Part shown: positions 1 through 8,208 of the stretch, piece by piece
Layout: each line of letters opens with the position of its first letter
Position numbering within the stretch: the first letter of the stretch is position 1
Source: JBHEKP01 sp041859375
Lineage (GTDB): Bacteria; Hydrogenedentota; Hydrogenedentia; Hydrogenedentales; CAITNO01
Direction of reading: 5' to 3'
NCBI GenBank assembly: GCA_041859375.1
Contig: JBHEKP010000248.1
Location: 1 to 27,143 of the forward strand
DNA: 27,143 nt
Notes under the pieces: model-generated
Seen by the model: the letters and a program-made list of their open reading frames with translations, nothing else
What the model was told of the DNA's origin: nothing
The model's database searches: none
Translations under genes and position numbers: made by a program

Positions 1-978
1 TACACCGTCACCCAGGCGGATGTGGAGGCGGGCAGGTTCACAAACACCGCCACGGTGAACGCGGAGGATCCGGACGGCCAGCCTGTGGCGGATTCGGACG
101 ACGAGACCGTCTTCGGTCCCGTGGCCGGGCCGTCCCTCGCGCTGGTCAAGAGCGCCGGTGCGGCCACCTATGGGGCTGTTGGCGGAACCGTCAACTACAG
201 CTATCTTGTCACCAACAACGGCAATGTGACCCTGTACGGGCCGTTCACCGTCACGGATGACCGGATCGCGTCGGTGGACTGCTCCTCCGCGCCCTCCACG
301 CTGGCCCCCGGCGCGTCCTTCACCTGCACCGGGGTGTACACCGTCACCCAGTCCGACCTCGACGCCGGCTCGGTGGTCAACACCGCCGTGGCCTCCGGCA
401 GGGACGGCTCCGGCGGCGTGGTCGAGTCGAACACGGACAGCGTCACAATCACCGCCGTCCAGGTGTCGACAATAGGCCTGGCGAAATCGGCCTCCCCCCG
501 GACATATGGCAGCGTGGGCGATCAGATCGCCTACTCCTTCACCGTCACCAACACGGGTAACGTGACGCTGTACAATGTGCGGCTGAGCGACCCGCTGGCG
601 CCGGTGGTTGGCGGCCCGCTGCCGACGCTGGCCCCCGGCGAGTCCGACAGCACCACCTTCTCGGCGGTCTACACCGTGACCCAGGCGGACATTGACGCGG
701 GAAGCATTGTCAACATCGCCACCGCCTCGGCCGACAACCTCTTTGGCCCGCCCGTCAGCGCCACCGACGCCGAAACCGTCATCAGTTCCGCCTCGCCGGA
801 GGGTGAAGGCGAGGGTGAGGGCGAGGGCGAGGGCGAGGGCGAACCCGGTCCTTCCGGGGGGTGTGACGGCATTGACTGGGGCAACCCCGGCACCATCATC
901 ACCCTGCTGATTGCCCTGCTCATACTGATCCTGTCCTTCATCCTGGCGGGCGGCGACATCCGCCTCGGGAAGGGCTGA
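1..978 (+). CDS. DUF11-like repeat surface protein, C-terminal fragment (5' end outside window)
   Basis: The frame is open from the first base, so the true start lies upstream. The visible ~325 residues contain at least three related beta-sandwich units. Each ends in a recurring YTVTQxDxxAG motif (at about 1-33, 337-372 and 670-705) and carries the VTNxGNVTLY motif typical of DUF11/DUF7507-type repeats of large bacterial surface proteins. After the repeats comes a Glu-Gly alternating linker, then a short Pro/Gly/Cys segment (GGCDGIDWGN), and a ~20-residue hydrophobic helix followed by a short tail with one Arg and one Lys. This layout (stalk, flexible linker, Cys, single helix) suggests a C-terminal membrane-anchoring or sorting signal of the Cys-containing CTERM type, but I cannot assign a named class. 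The protein is probably exported and cell-surface attached; its ligand is unknown. Confidence 0.85.
   Translation, partial: YTVTQADVEAGRFTNTATVNAEDPDGQPVADSDDETVFGPVAGPSLALVKSAGAATYGAVGGTVNYSYLVTNNGNVTLYGPFTVTDDRIASVDCSSAPSTLAPGASFTCTGVYTVTQSDLDAGSVVNTAVASGRDGSGGVVESNTDSVTITAVQVSTIGLAKSASPRTYGSVGDQIAYSFTVTNTGNVTLYNVRLSDPLAPVVGGPLPTLAPGESDSTTFSAVYTVTQADIDAGSIVNIATASADNLFGPPVSATDAETVISSASPEGEGEGEGEGEGEGEPGPSGGCDGIDWGNPGTIITLLIALLILILSFILAGGDIRLGKG
799..843 (+). repeat. In-frame hexanucleotide tandem repeat encoding Glu-Gly linker
   Basis: Fifteen codons alternate Glu and Gly, mostly as the 6-base unit gagggc. The unit length is a multiple of three, so slippage would change linker length without shifting frame. 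The repeat separates the DUF11-like repeats from the C-terminal membrane helix. Confidence 0.9.
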
Positions 979-996
979 TCACGGCTTGACTGAAAT

Positions 997-1042
997 GGCC
1001 GGGCCGCGCGACCTTTGGGGAAGCGCGGCCCGGCCTTGTTTA
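997..1042 (+). terminator. Rho-independent-like terminator after the surface protein
   Basis: A perfect 13-bp GC-rich stem (997-1009 with 1023-1035) has a 13-nt loop and is followed by ttgttta. It begins 18 bases after the stop codon of the upstream gene. Confidence 0.8.
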
Positions 1043-1057
1043 TTGGAACAAAGCTGG

Positions 1058-1087
1058 TTGAAATACGGAGGCGTTTGGGGGAATGAT
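1058..1087 (+). promoter_or_regulatory. Possible sigma-70 promoter for the SGNH hydrolase gene
   Basis: TTGAAA (1058-1063) and AATGAT (1082-1087) are separated by 18 bases, just after the terminator and about 70 bases before the chosen start. The -10 match is only moderate. Confidence 0.3.
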
Positions 1088-1159
1088 TAGCCATGCCCCC
1101 GCCGCGGGCCGGGCATGACGGGTTGCCGGGGCGGATGCGCAAAGGCGGGATTGCGGCGA

Positions 1160-2683
1160 ATGGACACCTTTACCAAAAGGCTTGTGCTTGCTGTTTCCCT
1201 TATGGTTCTTCTTGTGCTTGCGGAATGGGTGCTGCTGCTGGGCACCTCCTTCGTGGCGCTCGTGTTGTGCTCGGTTGCGCTCGTGGCTTTGGCGTGTATG
1301 GTTCTGCTGCGGCGGGGCGTTTTTCGGGAACGAGCGGAAGGCCGAATGGTTGCGCGCGCCGCGCCCGTTATCCGCGGGGCGCTTCTGTTGACGGCCTGTG
1401 TTTGTGTCTGTGCGGCCGTGTTCAGGGGGGTGCCGGCTTTCGTCTCCCTTTTCTGCGCCGCCGCCTGCCTTGTGGTTTGTTTCCGCATTCCGCCGCCCCC
1501 CATGGCAGAATCCTCCCCGCTGCTGAACGGACTGTTGCTTGCGGTTTCGGTCTGTATTTGTGTCGCCATGGCGGAGGTTGCTGCCAGGCTTGTTTTTCCC
1601 GTCCTGACGGAGTCCGGGGACTTTTATGCGCCCGACGAGGCATATCTGTTTCTGCCCCGTCCAGGCGGCGTCATGACGAGGAAAATACCCCTCCTGCAGG
1701 GGGGTGAAAAAATTGTGGAACACCGGGTCTCCTCCCAGGGATTCCGCGATGTGGAACATGGCGTGAAGGAGCCGGGGGAGTTTCGTGTGCTCATGCTCGG
1801 CGACTCCTTTCTTGAGGGGTTTGCCGTCGCCCCGGAGGACAGCATCCCCAAAATTGCGGAAACCCTGCTGCGCGCGGACGGTCCGCTCCGGAAAATATCG
1901 GTGGTCAACGGGGGTGTTCCCGGCGGCGGCCCCCTGCAGGCACTGGGGATGCTGCGCCTGCGTGGGCTGCCCCTGGAGCCAAACCTGGTGGTGCTTTGCC
2001 TTTACACGGGAAACGATTTTGCAAACAGCCTTGAGGCCGCAGGGAAACGGTTCCGCGCCTTTGACATGGAGTGGCACCGGAGGTTGTTGAAGTGGCGGGC
2101 GCAGTCCTCCCTTCCCTGCCGCATCGAAAGGGCGCTCCAAAAACATTTCCGGCTGTATTCCCTGACATCTTCAGCGACCGGGCGCGACCTTGTGATGGAA
2201 TTCTCATGTAATTTCAGGTTTTTCAGGACACCCGTGCCCCCGCGACCCGGCCAACCGGAGGACCGCACCCCGCTTGTTGAGATGGACCTGCGCGAATGGT
2301 ATCCGGAACTGGATCTCGCGTGTGTCCTGCTGGAGGGAGAGATCCTGGAAATGCGCGAGGAATGCGGGAAGCGGGGGATCGGTTTTGCCGTGTGCTGCGT
2401 TGAGGACGCCATCGAAATGGACGGCAATGAATGGCTGAAACACACCGCGCGGGCGCCTGGGGGGGCCGCCGCCTATGAGCGCCATAAGGCGCTGAGGGTT
2501 GCAGAGGAGTTTCTGCGGCGTGAAGGCATTTCCCATTTTCCCGTCATGGAGGACATACGCGCGCTTGACAACGTGCTGGACGCCTATTACCGTTTCGACG
2601 GCCATTTTTCCGAGTTGGGCAACCGCCTTGTCGCGCGCCGCATTGCGGATTATGTGCGGGAAAAATATTTGGGCGGGCGCTGA
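1160..2683 (+). CDS. Membrane-anchored SGNH/GDSL-family hydrolase
   Basis: 507 residues from the ATG at 1160. An upstream in-frame ATG at 1115 adds a poor Gly/Arg/Cys stretch, whereas 1160 puts charged MDTFTK directly before the first hydrophobic helix and has a weak GGCGGGA ribosome site. The first ~150 residues hold about four or five hydrophobic segments rich in Val, Leu and Cys. The C-terminal two thirds is an SGNH hydrolase domain: block I GDSF with nucleophile Ser216, block II Gly in NGGVPG, block III GND with Asn285, and block V DGHFSELGN with His482. SGNH enzymes are esterases, lipases or O-acyl transferases. A membrane anchor with an attached SGNH domain suggests action on an envelope glycan or lipid, such as de-O-acetylation. 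The substrate is unknown. The gene stands alone, between two terminators. Confidence 0.8.
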   Translation: MDTFTKRLVLAVSLMVLLVLAEWVLLLGTSFVALVLCSVALVALACMVLLRRGVFRERAEGRMVARAAPVIRGALLLTACVCVCAAVFRGVPAFVSLFCAAACLVVCFRIPPPPMAESSPLLNGLLLAVSVCICVAMAEVAARLVFPVLTESGDFYAPDEAYLFLPRPGGVMTRKIPLLQGGEKIVEHRVSSQGFRDVEHGVKEPGEFRVLMLGDSFLEGFAVAPEDSIPKIAETLLRADGPLRKISVVNGGVPGGGPLQALGMLRLRGLPLEPNLVVLCLYTGNDFANSLEAAGKRFRAFDMEWHRRLLKWRAQSSLPCRIERALQKHFRLYSLTSSATGRDLVMEFSCNFRFFRTPVPPRPGQPEDRTPLVEMDLREWYPELDLACVLLEGEILEMREECGKRGIGFAVCCVEDAIEMDGNEWLKHTARAPGGAAAYERHKALRVAEEFLRREGISHFPVMEDIRALDNVLDAYYRFDGHFSELGNRLVARRIADYVREKYLGGR

Positions 2684-2716
2684 CAGCCGGCGGGTAAAAC
2701 GGCCTGTCAGCGCCCG
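2674..2716. terminator. Bidirectional terminator between convergent genes
   Basis: A perfect 13-bp inverted repeat (2674-2686 with 2704-2716) lies between two convergent stop codons and contains the TGA of the SGNH gene. To its left is aaaaatattt, which gives a U-rich tail on minus-strand transcripts; to its right is gttgttc for plus-strand transcripts. Confidence 0.75.
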
Positions 2717-2731
2717 GTTGTTCAAACCGTG

Positions 2732-5425
2732 TCAGGGCTGGGGGGCGGCGGGCGGGGCGAGGGCGCTGAAGAGGCGCTTCGCGTCCAGTTTCACAAGCTT
2801 GAAGTCCGGGTCATGGACCAGGGCGACGGGGCGGTATTGGACGGTTTGGGGCGGGCCGCTGTGTATCTGCAGGGCTATCTGCCCCTCGCGTTCGCCGTCG
2901 AAGTCGAGGCACGCCGCGCCGAGGGTGCCGTTGACAATGAGCCACATGGCGGGGCCGACGGCGAGGATTTCATAGCGGTTCCAGTCGCCCGGTTTGACGG
3001 CCTTGTCGGCGCTGCCGCTCCAGTCCAGCTTGCCCCGTCCGTGCTCGTGGTAGAGCCGTCCCCAGTAGTCCTGTCCGATGTCGGCCTGGTACCCCAGGGC
3101 CTGCCCGCTGTCGTCCGCCTTTTTCGAGCGGAACTGGATGCCCGCGTTGGCCTCGGGCGGGTCGAGTTTCACGTCCACGGCGAGGTAGAAGTCGCGCACT
3201 CCGGCGGGCAGCCAGAGGAACTGGTTCTTTGGGATTTCCCTTCCGCCGCCGGTGATTGCGCCGTCACCGAAGCGCCAGAAGTTCATGTCGCCCTGCCATC
3301 CGGCCAGTCCGTCGGCGGCGGCAAAGGCCGTGTCGGCGCGGCCGGATTTGCCCAGCCCCTTGGAGATGGTGACGGCGGCCTGGATGGCCTCGGCCTTCAC
3401 CGTCTCGTCGCCGAACTGGCGCAGCACCAGCTCCAGCGCGTCCGTCCGGGGCACCTGCGCCAGCCCGCTCAGCACCAGTTTCTTCTCATCGGCATTGGCG
3501 GCGTTTTCCATCAGCCCCGCCAGCAGCCGGACGCGCTCCGCCGTTTCCATCTGGCCCAGTCCGGCCATGCGCACCGCGCCGCGCCGCGCCAGGGTCTTCA
3601 CCGTCGGGTCCGGGGCGTTCATGGCAAGGTCCATCACCGCGGGCAGCGCGTCCACCGTGGGCCACTCGCAGATGCCGCGCAGCGCGGCCTCCCGCACCGC
3701 GGCGTCGGCGTCCCCGGCGGCGGCCTGGAGTTTTTCGAGGGCCTTGGCGCTGCCGGTGGCGCCCAGCAGGCGCAGCATGGCGAGTTTCGGCCCGCCCTGG
3801 GCCTTTTCCAGCGCGCCGCAGAAGGCGTCCACCATCGCGGCGGGCACCGTGGCGGCGGCAAGGGTCATCACCTCGCCCTCCGCGGCGGTGCGGGTGGCGG
3901 GGGAGCCCTTCACCGTGTAGTCCACGCGCAGTTTCTTGACCTTTCCGGGGGCGGGCTCGCCAAAGTTGGCGTTGGACGCCTCCACGGTCATCGCGCCTGC
4001 GGCGACGATGCGGGCGACCTTCTCGGTCACGTTTTCAGCCGGTCCGTCCGGCAGATCCCCGTAGACGGCCTCCCGGATGGCGATGTCCGCCGCCGGGGTC
4101 TTCTGCCGCCGCACGCAGAGCGCGGCGAGGGCGCTTTCCGCCCCGCTCATTTCCTCCGGGGAGGGCGCGGCGAGCAGTATGCCGAGCAGCGCGGGCATCT
4201 GCGCCTCGGTGGTGTGGTTGCGCAGCGCCGCCAGCGCGGCGGCGCGCACCCCCGCTTCCGCGTCATTCTGCGCGACGCCCAGCAGCAGGGCCACGGGGCT
4301 TTCCAAGCCGCCCTTTCCGATAAGTTCCACGGCGAGGCGGCGTGTTTCCGTGTCGTCATTCTTCACCATGGCCAGGAGCAGTTCATCCCCCTCCTTGCCG
4401 GGGAAGAAGCTCACACAGTTCCGCGCGGCCGCGGCCAGCGCCGCGTCCTCCGAGCGGAGCCATCCGCCCGCAAGTTCCAGGACGGGCGCGTAACTGGTGC
4501 GGGTGAGCGCGCCGAGGGCGGCGATGCGCACCGCGCCCGTCTCCGTCCGGGCTTCGGCAAAGAGGGCCGGTCCCGCCGCCTTGCCGCCGAGATCGCCCAG
4601 CAGGCTGATGAGGCGGAGCTTCCGCTCGCCGTCAAGGCCGGGCAGCGCGTCCGCCAGGACTTTCACGGCGTCATCGCCCCCGCCCAGCTCGCGCAGGGTG
4701 CGGAGCGCCGTGTTGGCCATGTCCTGGTCGCCGGTTTTCAGCGCGTCCACCAGCGGCGGCAGCGCATCAACACCGCCCCGCAGCAGCGCCGCTCCGCGCA
4801 GCGCGGCGCAGCGCGCCCCGGCGGGCGTGTTTTCGCCCTTGACCAGGCCGTCGTAGAGCGGCAGGGCAAGGTCCTTCTTGTTTGCGGCGCCCAGCGCGTC
4901 GGCGCAGTCCAGCAGGCCCTCGCAGAAGAAGGGCAGGTTCGCCGCCGGGGTTTCGGGTTTGGCGACGGCGGTCTTCAGCGCCTCCGCGGCCTCCGGCGTG
5001 GCGATGTATCCCAGGGCCGATGCGGCGGCCTGCGCCACCACCGGGTCGCCGTCCGCCAGCAGGGCGGCCAGCTCCGGAACGGCCTGCGCGTCGCCGCGCG
5101 CCGCCAGCGAGCCGATGACGCCCGCCTTGAGCAGGCCGGTGGTCTTGCCCAGCGCGGCGCGCAGCGCGGCGCCCGCCTCCGGGCAGGCCATGGGTTCCAG
5201 GGCCATGCGCGCCATGTGCGCCAGTTCATTGTCGGTGAGCAGCGGTTCCAGCACGGCCACGGACTCCGGCCCGCCCTTGATGGAGAGGAGGCGGCAGGCC
5301 TCCTGCTTCTCCTGGAGCGGCGCGCCGGAATTCAGCACGGCCACGGGGTCCGTTCCCTGGGCGGCCGCCGGGACGGCGGACGCGAGGCAGGCCAGCACAA
5401 GCAGCAAAATTATGGTGTGACGCAT
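2732..5425 (-). CDS. Exported HEAT-repeat protein with C-terminal 3-keto-disaccharide hydrolase (DUF1080) domain
   Basis: 897 residues from the ATG at 5425, chosen because AAGGAAAGAG lies just upstream and it gives a clean signal peptide (MRHTIILLLVLACLASAVPAAAQ). A longer frame would start at 5464 and nearly touch the upstream gene. Residues ~30-650 are Ala/Leu-rich helical pairs typical of HEAT/PBS-lyase repeats (recurring ALxxA...D..V...AA.AL). Residues ~701-885 form a beta-rich domain with GW...FW.FGDGAITGG, DFYLAVDVKL, GIQFRS, GYQADIG, WNRYEI and GQIALQIHSG, the pattern of the DUF1080/3-keto-disaccharide hydrolase family (LamG-like fold). The upstream gene is a Tat-exported Gfo/Idh oxidoreductase, which would suit oxidation of a glycoside at C3 followed by cleavage of the 3-keto-glycoside outside the cytoplasm. 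That role is inferred; the HEAT part may be a protein-binding scaffold. Confidence 0.88.
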   Translation of the reverse strand: MRHTIILLLVLACLASAVPAAAQGTDPVAVLNSGAPLQEKQEACRLLSIKGGPESVAVLEPLLTDNELAHMARMALEPMACPEAGAALRAALGKTTGLLKAGVIGSLAARGDAQAVPELAALLADGDPVVAQAAASALGYIATPEAAEALKTAVAKPETPAANLPFFCEGLLDCADALGAANKKDLALPLYDGLVKGENTPAGARCAALRGAALLRGGVDALPPLVDALKTGDQDMANTALRTLRELGGGDDAVKVLADALPGLDGERKLRLISLLGDLGGKAAGPALFAEARTETGAVRIAALGALTRTSYAPVLELAGGWLRSEDAALAAAARNCVSFFPGKEGDELLLAMVKNDDTETRRLAVELIGKGGLESPVALLLGVAQNDAEAGVRAAALAALRNHTTEAQMPALLGILLAAPSPEEMSGAESALAALCVRRQKTPAADIAIREAVYGDLPDGPAENVTEKVARIVAAGAMTVEASNANFGEPAPGKVKKLRVDYTVKGSPATRTAAEGEVMTLAAATVPAAMVDAFCGALEKAQGGPKLAMLRLLGATGSAKALEKLQAAAGDADAAVREAALRGICEWPTVDALPAVMDLAMNAPDPTVKTLARRGAVRMAGLGQMETAERVRLLAGLMENAANADEKKLVLSGLAQVPRTDALELVLRQFGDETVKAEAIQAAVTISKGLGKSGRADTAFAAADGLAGWQGDMNFWRFGDGAITGGGREIPKNQFLWLPAGVRDFYLAVDVKLDPPEANAGIQFRSKKADDSGQALGYQADIGQDYWGRLYHEHGRGKLDWSGSADKAVKPGDWNRYEILAVGPAMWLIVNGTLGAACLDFDGEREGQIALQIHSGPPQTVQYRPVALVHDPDFKLVKLDAKRLFSALAPPAAPQP

Positions 5426-5460
5426 GATAAGTCTCTTTCCTTCGGTGCGGCGGCCGCGTT

Positions 5461-6759
5461 TCATATCACCCAGGGTTCCCGCTGGGCGCGGGCGCGCAGG
5501 CGGTTGGCCTCGTCGTCGTTCACAAAGCGCTCGGTCACCGGATCAAATTCCAGGTTGCGCCCGAGCCACATGCAGATGTTCGCCGCGTGCACCGTGCTCA
5601 TGGAGCGGTGCATCACCGACGGGTTGGCCACCGTCAGCTCCCGCGACTTCACGCAGTCCAGGAAGTTGCGCATGTGGTCGAGGGAGCGGCCCGTGCGCGC
5701 CGTGTACTCGCCCACCACCTGGTCGTACTCCGCCAGCAGGTCCGGCGACGACACGTCCGGCGCGCTGTAGCCGTCGGCGGCGGCGGCCCAGCCGCGCTCG
5801 CCGTCGAAACGCTCGCCGCAGGAGCCGTACCAGTACTTGTCGCCCCGGGACAGGACCATTTTCTGGCCGTTGGCGAAATGGCAGACCATGCCGTCGCCCG
5901 AGTCGTTGTCCACATACTCATAGCGCACGGGCGACGTGTCCCCCGCGTCGAGGCCGGCCTGGGCCTGGGCGAAGGTGTGCGCGCCCCACTCGCCGATGCA
6001 GCTTGTGTGGAAGTCATAGTCGCCGCGCCAGCCGCCGCTGACATACTCCTGGTTGTAGGGCCGCCAGGGGCAGGGGCCCAGCCAGATGTCCCAGTCCACC
6101 TCGTCAATGGGGGGCAGGTCCTGGGCGGGTTTCCAGGTGCGGGGCATCTTGGCCATGTCCCACGGGGCGATGTGGGCGTAGGCGGTGTGCACCTTCCCCA
6201 GCCGCCCGGTGCGCGCCATCTCGATGGCGAACACGTGGTTTGCCTCGCTCAGGCGCTGCGTGCCCGTCTGGTACACGCGCCCGTGGCGCTTCGCCGCCTC
6301 CACCACCGCCTGGCCCTCGGCGATGGTCATGGTGGAGGGCTTCTCCGTGTACACGTCCTTGCCCTCCCGCATGGCGCGGATGGACGCCTGGGCGTGCCAG
6401 TGGTCGCCCGTGGCGATGAGCACCGCGTCAATGTCCGGGCGCGACGGCAGGAACTCGCGCAGGTCGCGGTACATGGCGCAGTCCTTGTTGCCGTAATATT
6501 CGTCCACAAAGGACTTCACCTTCTCCCGCTGCTGCTTCCAGATGTCGCAGATGGCGAGGACCTGCACGTCCTTGTTGCCGATGATCCACTGGAGGTCGCC
6601 GAAGCCGCGCCCGTGGATGCCGATGCAGCCCACGGTGATGCGCTCCGAGGGGGCCACGGCCCCGTCCCGCCCCAGCGCCGAGGCCGGCACAATGTAGGGC
6701 ATGGCCGCGGCGGCGGCCGTTCCCGCCAGGAATTTGCGGCGTGAAATTTTCTTGTCCAT
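5461..6759 (-). CDS. Tat-exported Gfo/Idh/MocA-family oxidoreductase
   Basis: 432 residues from the ATG at 6759, which has AGGAG nine bases upstream; an in-frame ATG at 6783 has no better site. The N terminus is a twin-arginine signal (SRRKFLAGTAAAAAMPYIVPASALG, Arg7-Arg8). The Rossmann domain follows, with ITVGCIGIHGRGFGD at 41-55 for NAD(P) binding, an acidic residue in ICD at 70-72, and the family motif TEKP at 138-141. The C-terminal half is the substrate-binding alpha/beta domain of the family. Gfo/Idh enzymes oxidise or reduce sugars and cyclitols, often with tightly bound NAD(P); Tat export fits folding with cofactor in the cytoplasm. The gene lies 35 bases upstream of the HEAT-DUF1080 gene, so the two are probably one operon acting on the same exported glycoside. 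The specific sugar is unknown. Confidence 0.9.
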   Translation of the reverse strand: MDKKISRRKFLAGTAAAAAMPYIVPASALGRDGAVAPSERITVGCIGIHGRGFGDLQWIIGNKDVQVLAICDIWKQQREKVKSFVDEYYGNKDCAMYRDLREFLPSRPDIDAVLIATGDHWHAQASIRAMREGKDVYTEKPSTMTIAEGQAVVEAAKRHGRVYQTGTQRLSEANHVFAIEMARTGRLGKVHTAYAHIAPWDMAKMPRTWKPAQDLPPIDEVDWDIWLGPCPWRPYNQEYVSGGWRGDYDFHTSCIGEWGAHTFAQAQAGLDAGDTSPVRYEYVDNDSGDGMVCHFANGQKMVLSRGDKYWYGSCGERFDGERGWAAAADGYSAPDVSSPDLLAEYDQVVGEYTARTGRSLDHMRNFLDCVKSRELTVANPSVMHRSMSTVHAANICMWLGRNLEFDPVTERFVNDDEANRLRARAQREPWVI

Positions 6760-6828
6760 GAATCCGTTCTCCTGATGCTGCATGCGATCCCGCCAAACAC
6801 GCCCGCCCGCGCCGCCGCCGTCCTTCGC

Positions 6829-6858
6829 ATTCTGACGGTTTCACGGGGCTCGGGTCAA
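6829..6858 (-). promoter_or_regulatory. Candidate promoter for the Gfo/Idh-HEAT operon
   Basis: On the minus strand TTGACC (6858-6853) and CAGAAT (6834-6829) are separated by 18 bases, giving a leader of roughly 60 bases to the ATG at 6759. The -10 match is four of six. Confidence 0.35.
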
Positions 6859-6983
6859 GGGGGGCTTTCGCCGCTGCCGTCATATTGAAGACCCACGCCG
6901 CGCGTTTCCCGCAAAAGTTCGCCGGCGGCGCGGCGCCGGCGCTCCATGAATTCGCGGGGCGCATGGCGCGAAGGGGTCCGCAA

Positions 6984-6998
6984 CGGGTAGAATACCCG
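6984..6998. promoter_or_regulatory. Small dyad overlapping a possible -10 upstream of the methyltransferase
   Basis: A perfect 6-bp inverted repeat with 3-nt spacer (cgggta gaa tacccg) contains TAGAAT at 6988-6993, five of six to the sigma-70 -10 consensus, about 50 bases before the chosen start. No convincing -35 is seen, so this is tentative. Confidence 0.25.
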
Positions 6999-7044
6999 TC
7001 TGTCTATGCCGGGCCGGGGCCCGCCACCATGGGAGATTCGCCCG

Positions 7045-8184
7045 TTGAGCAATCCTGTCAAATCCGCCACACTGAAGCCGAAGGAGGAGCGCCGCCTGCT
7101 GCGCGGCCACGCTTGGGCCTACCGCAACGAATTCCAGCAGATCCCCGCCGACCTCGCGGACGGCGCGGTGGTGGACGTGTTTTCCGACACGCGCCGCTTT
7201 GTGGGCCGGGGCTATTTCCAGGCGACGGGCGGCATCGCGGTGCGGCTGGTGACGCGGCACCAGGAGGAGATTGACGGGGAGTTTTTCGCGCGGCGGCTGG
7301 CGGGGGCGCGGGCGCTGCGGGAGCGGCTCTTTCCCGGCGAGACGGTGTACCGCTGGCTGCACGGCGAGAGCGACGAGCTGCCGGGGCTGGTGGCGGACCG
7401 CTACGGCAGCATGGTGATGGCGCGGGCGGCCTCATCCTTTTACGCGGAATGCGCCCCGGCGCTGACTGCCGCGTTCCTGGCGACGGAGGGCGTTGAGGGC
7501 GTGGTGCTGGAGGCGGGCGGCGCTCGGATCACCGCCGGATCGGTGCCGGAGTCGCTGGATCTGACGGTGGACGGGGTGCGCTGCGGGCTGCGGCCGGGGG
7601 AAACGCAGAAGACGGGGCTCTTTCTGGACCAGCGGCGCGGCTGGGCCGCGGTGCGGCGGTTTGCGGCGGGCGCGCGGGTTTTCGACGGCCATTGCTACCA
7701 CGGCCTGTGGTCGTGCAACGCGGCGCTGGCGGGGGCGGTGTCGGTGTTCGGCGTGGACTCGTCCCAGCCGGCGGTTGACCAGGCGCGGGCAAACGCGGAG
7801 ATGAACGGCGTGCAGGACCGCTGTTTCTACGACTGCGAGTCGGTGGAGACGGCGCTGGAGGCGAAGACCGCCTATGACGTGGTCATCATTGACCCGCCGG
7901 CCTTCGCCAAGAACCAGCAGCAGGTGCACAAGGCCATGTGGCGCTACGAGGCGCTGAACGTGCTGGCCATGGGCCGCGTGGCCCCGGGCGGGGTGCTGTT
8001 CACGTCGTCCTGCTCCCATTTCGTGGAGCCGGCGGCGTTTCTGGACATGCTCAAGCGGGCCGGATGCGCGGCGCACCGCCGGGTGTCCCTGCTGGAGATG
8101 CGGGGCGCGTCGCCGGACCATCCGGTGCTGCTGTCCATGCCCGAGACGGCGTACTTGAAATGCGCCGTGCTCCGGGTGGAGTGA
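7045..8184 (+). CDS. rlmI: Class I SAM-dependent 23S rRNA (cytosine-C5) methyltransferase, RlmI type
   Basis: 379 residues if read from the TTG at 7045, which has GGGAG nine bases upstream; an in-frame ATG at 7006 adds 13 Pro/Gly/Arg residues with no clear ribosome site. The N-terminal ~75 residues (KEERRLLRGHAWAYRNEF...DVFSDTRRFVGRGYF) are a PUA domain, as in E. coli RlmI. A central part contains GESDELPGLVADRYG and TGLFLDQRRGW, both hallmarks of the family. The Rossmann methyltransferase domain follows: motif I at FDGHCYHGLWSCNAAL (from Phe213), the acidic loop GVDSS, motif IV DPPAF at Asp283, and motif VI TSSCSH with candidate catalytic Cys323. Family members methylate C5 of cytosine 1962 in 23S rRNA, but position specificity cannot be read from sequence. 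The length fits RlmI (396 in E. coli). The gene converges on the DprA-like gene. Confidence 0.87.
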   Translation: MSNPVKSATLKPKEERRLLRGHAWAYRNEFQQIPADLADGAVVDVFSDTRRFVGRGYFQATGGIAVRLVTRHQEEIDGEFFARRLAGARALRERLFPGETVYRWLHGESDELPGLVADRYGSMVMARAASSFYAECAPALTAAFLATEGVEGVVLEAGGARITAGSVPESLDLTVDGVRCGLRPGETQKTGLFLDQRRGWAAVRRFAAGARVFDGHCYHGLWSCNAALAGAVSVFGVDSSQPAVDQARANAEMNGVQDRCFYDCESVETALEAKTAYDVVIIDPPAFAKNQQQVHKAMWRYEALNVLAMGRVAPGGVLFTSSCSHFVEPAAFLDMLKRAGCAAHRRVSLLEMRGASPDHPVLLSMPETAYLKCAVLRVE

Positions 8185-8208
8185 GCGCCCCCGGCAGCCA
8201 CACAGCCG

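Noticed and set aside
2729..5770. 1013-codon plus-strand open frame
   Set aside because: It is antisense to the HEAT-DUF1080 and Gfo/Idh genes. Its Gly/Val/His/Arg-rich translation has no domain, while the minus strand gives clear families. It results from high GC at third codon positions.
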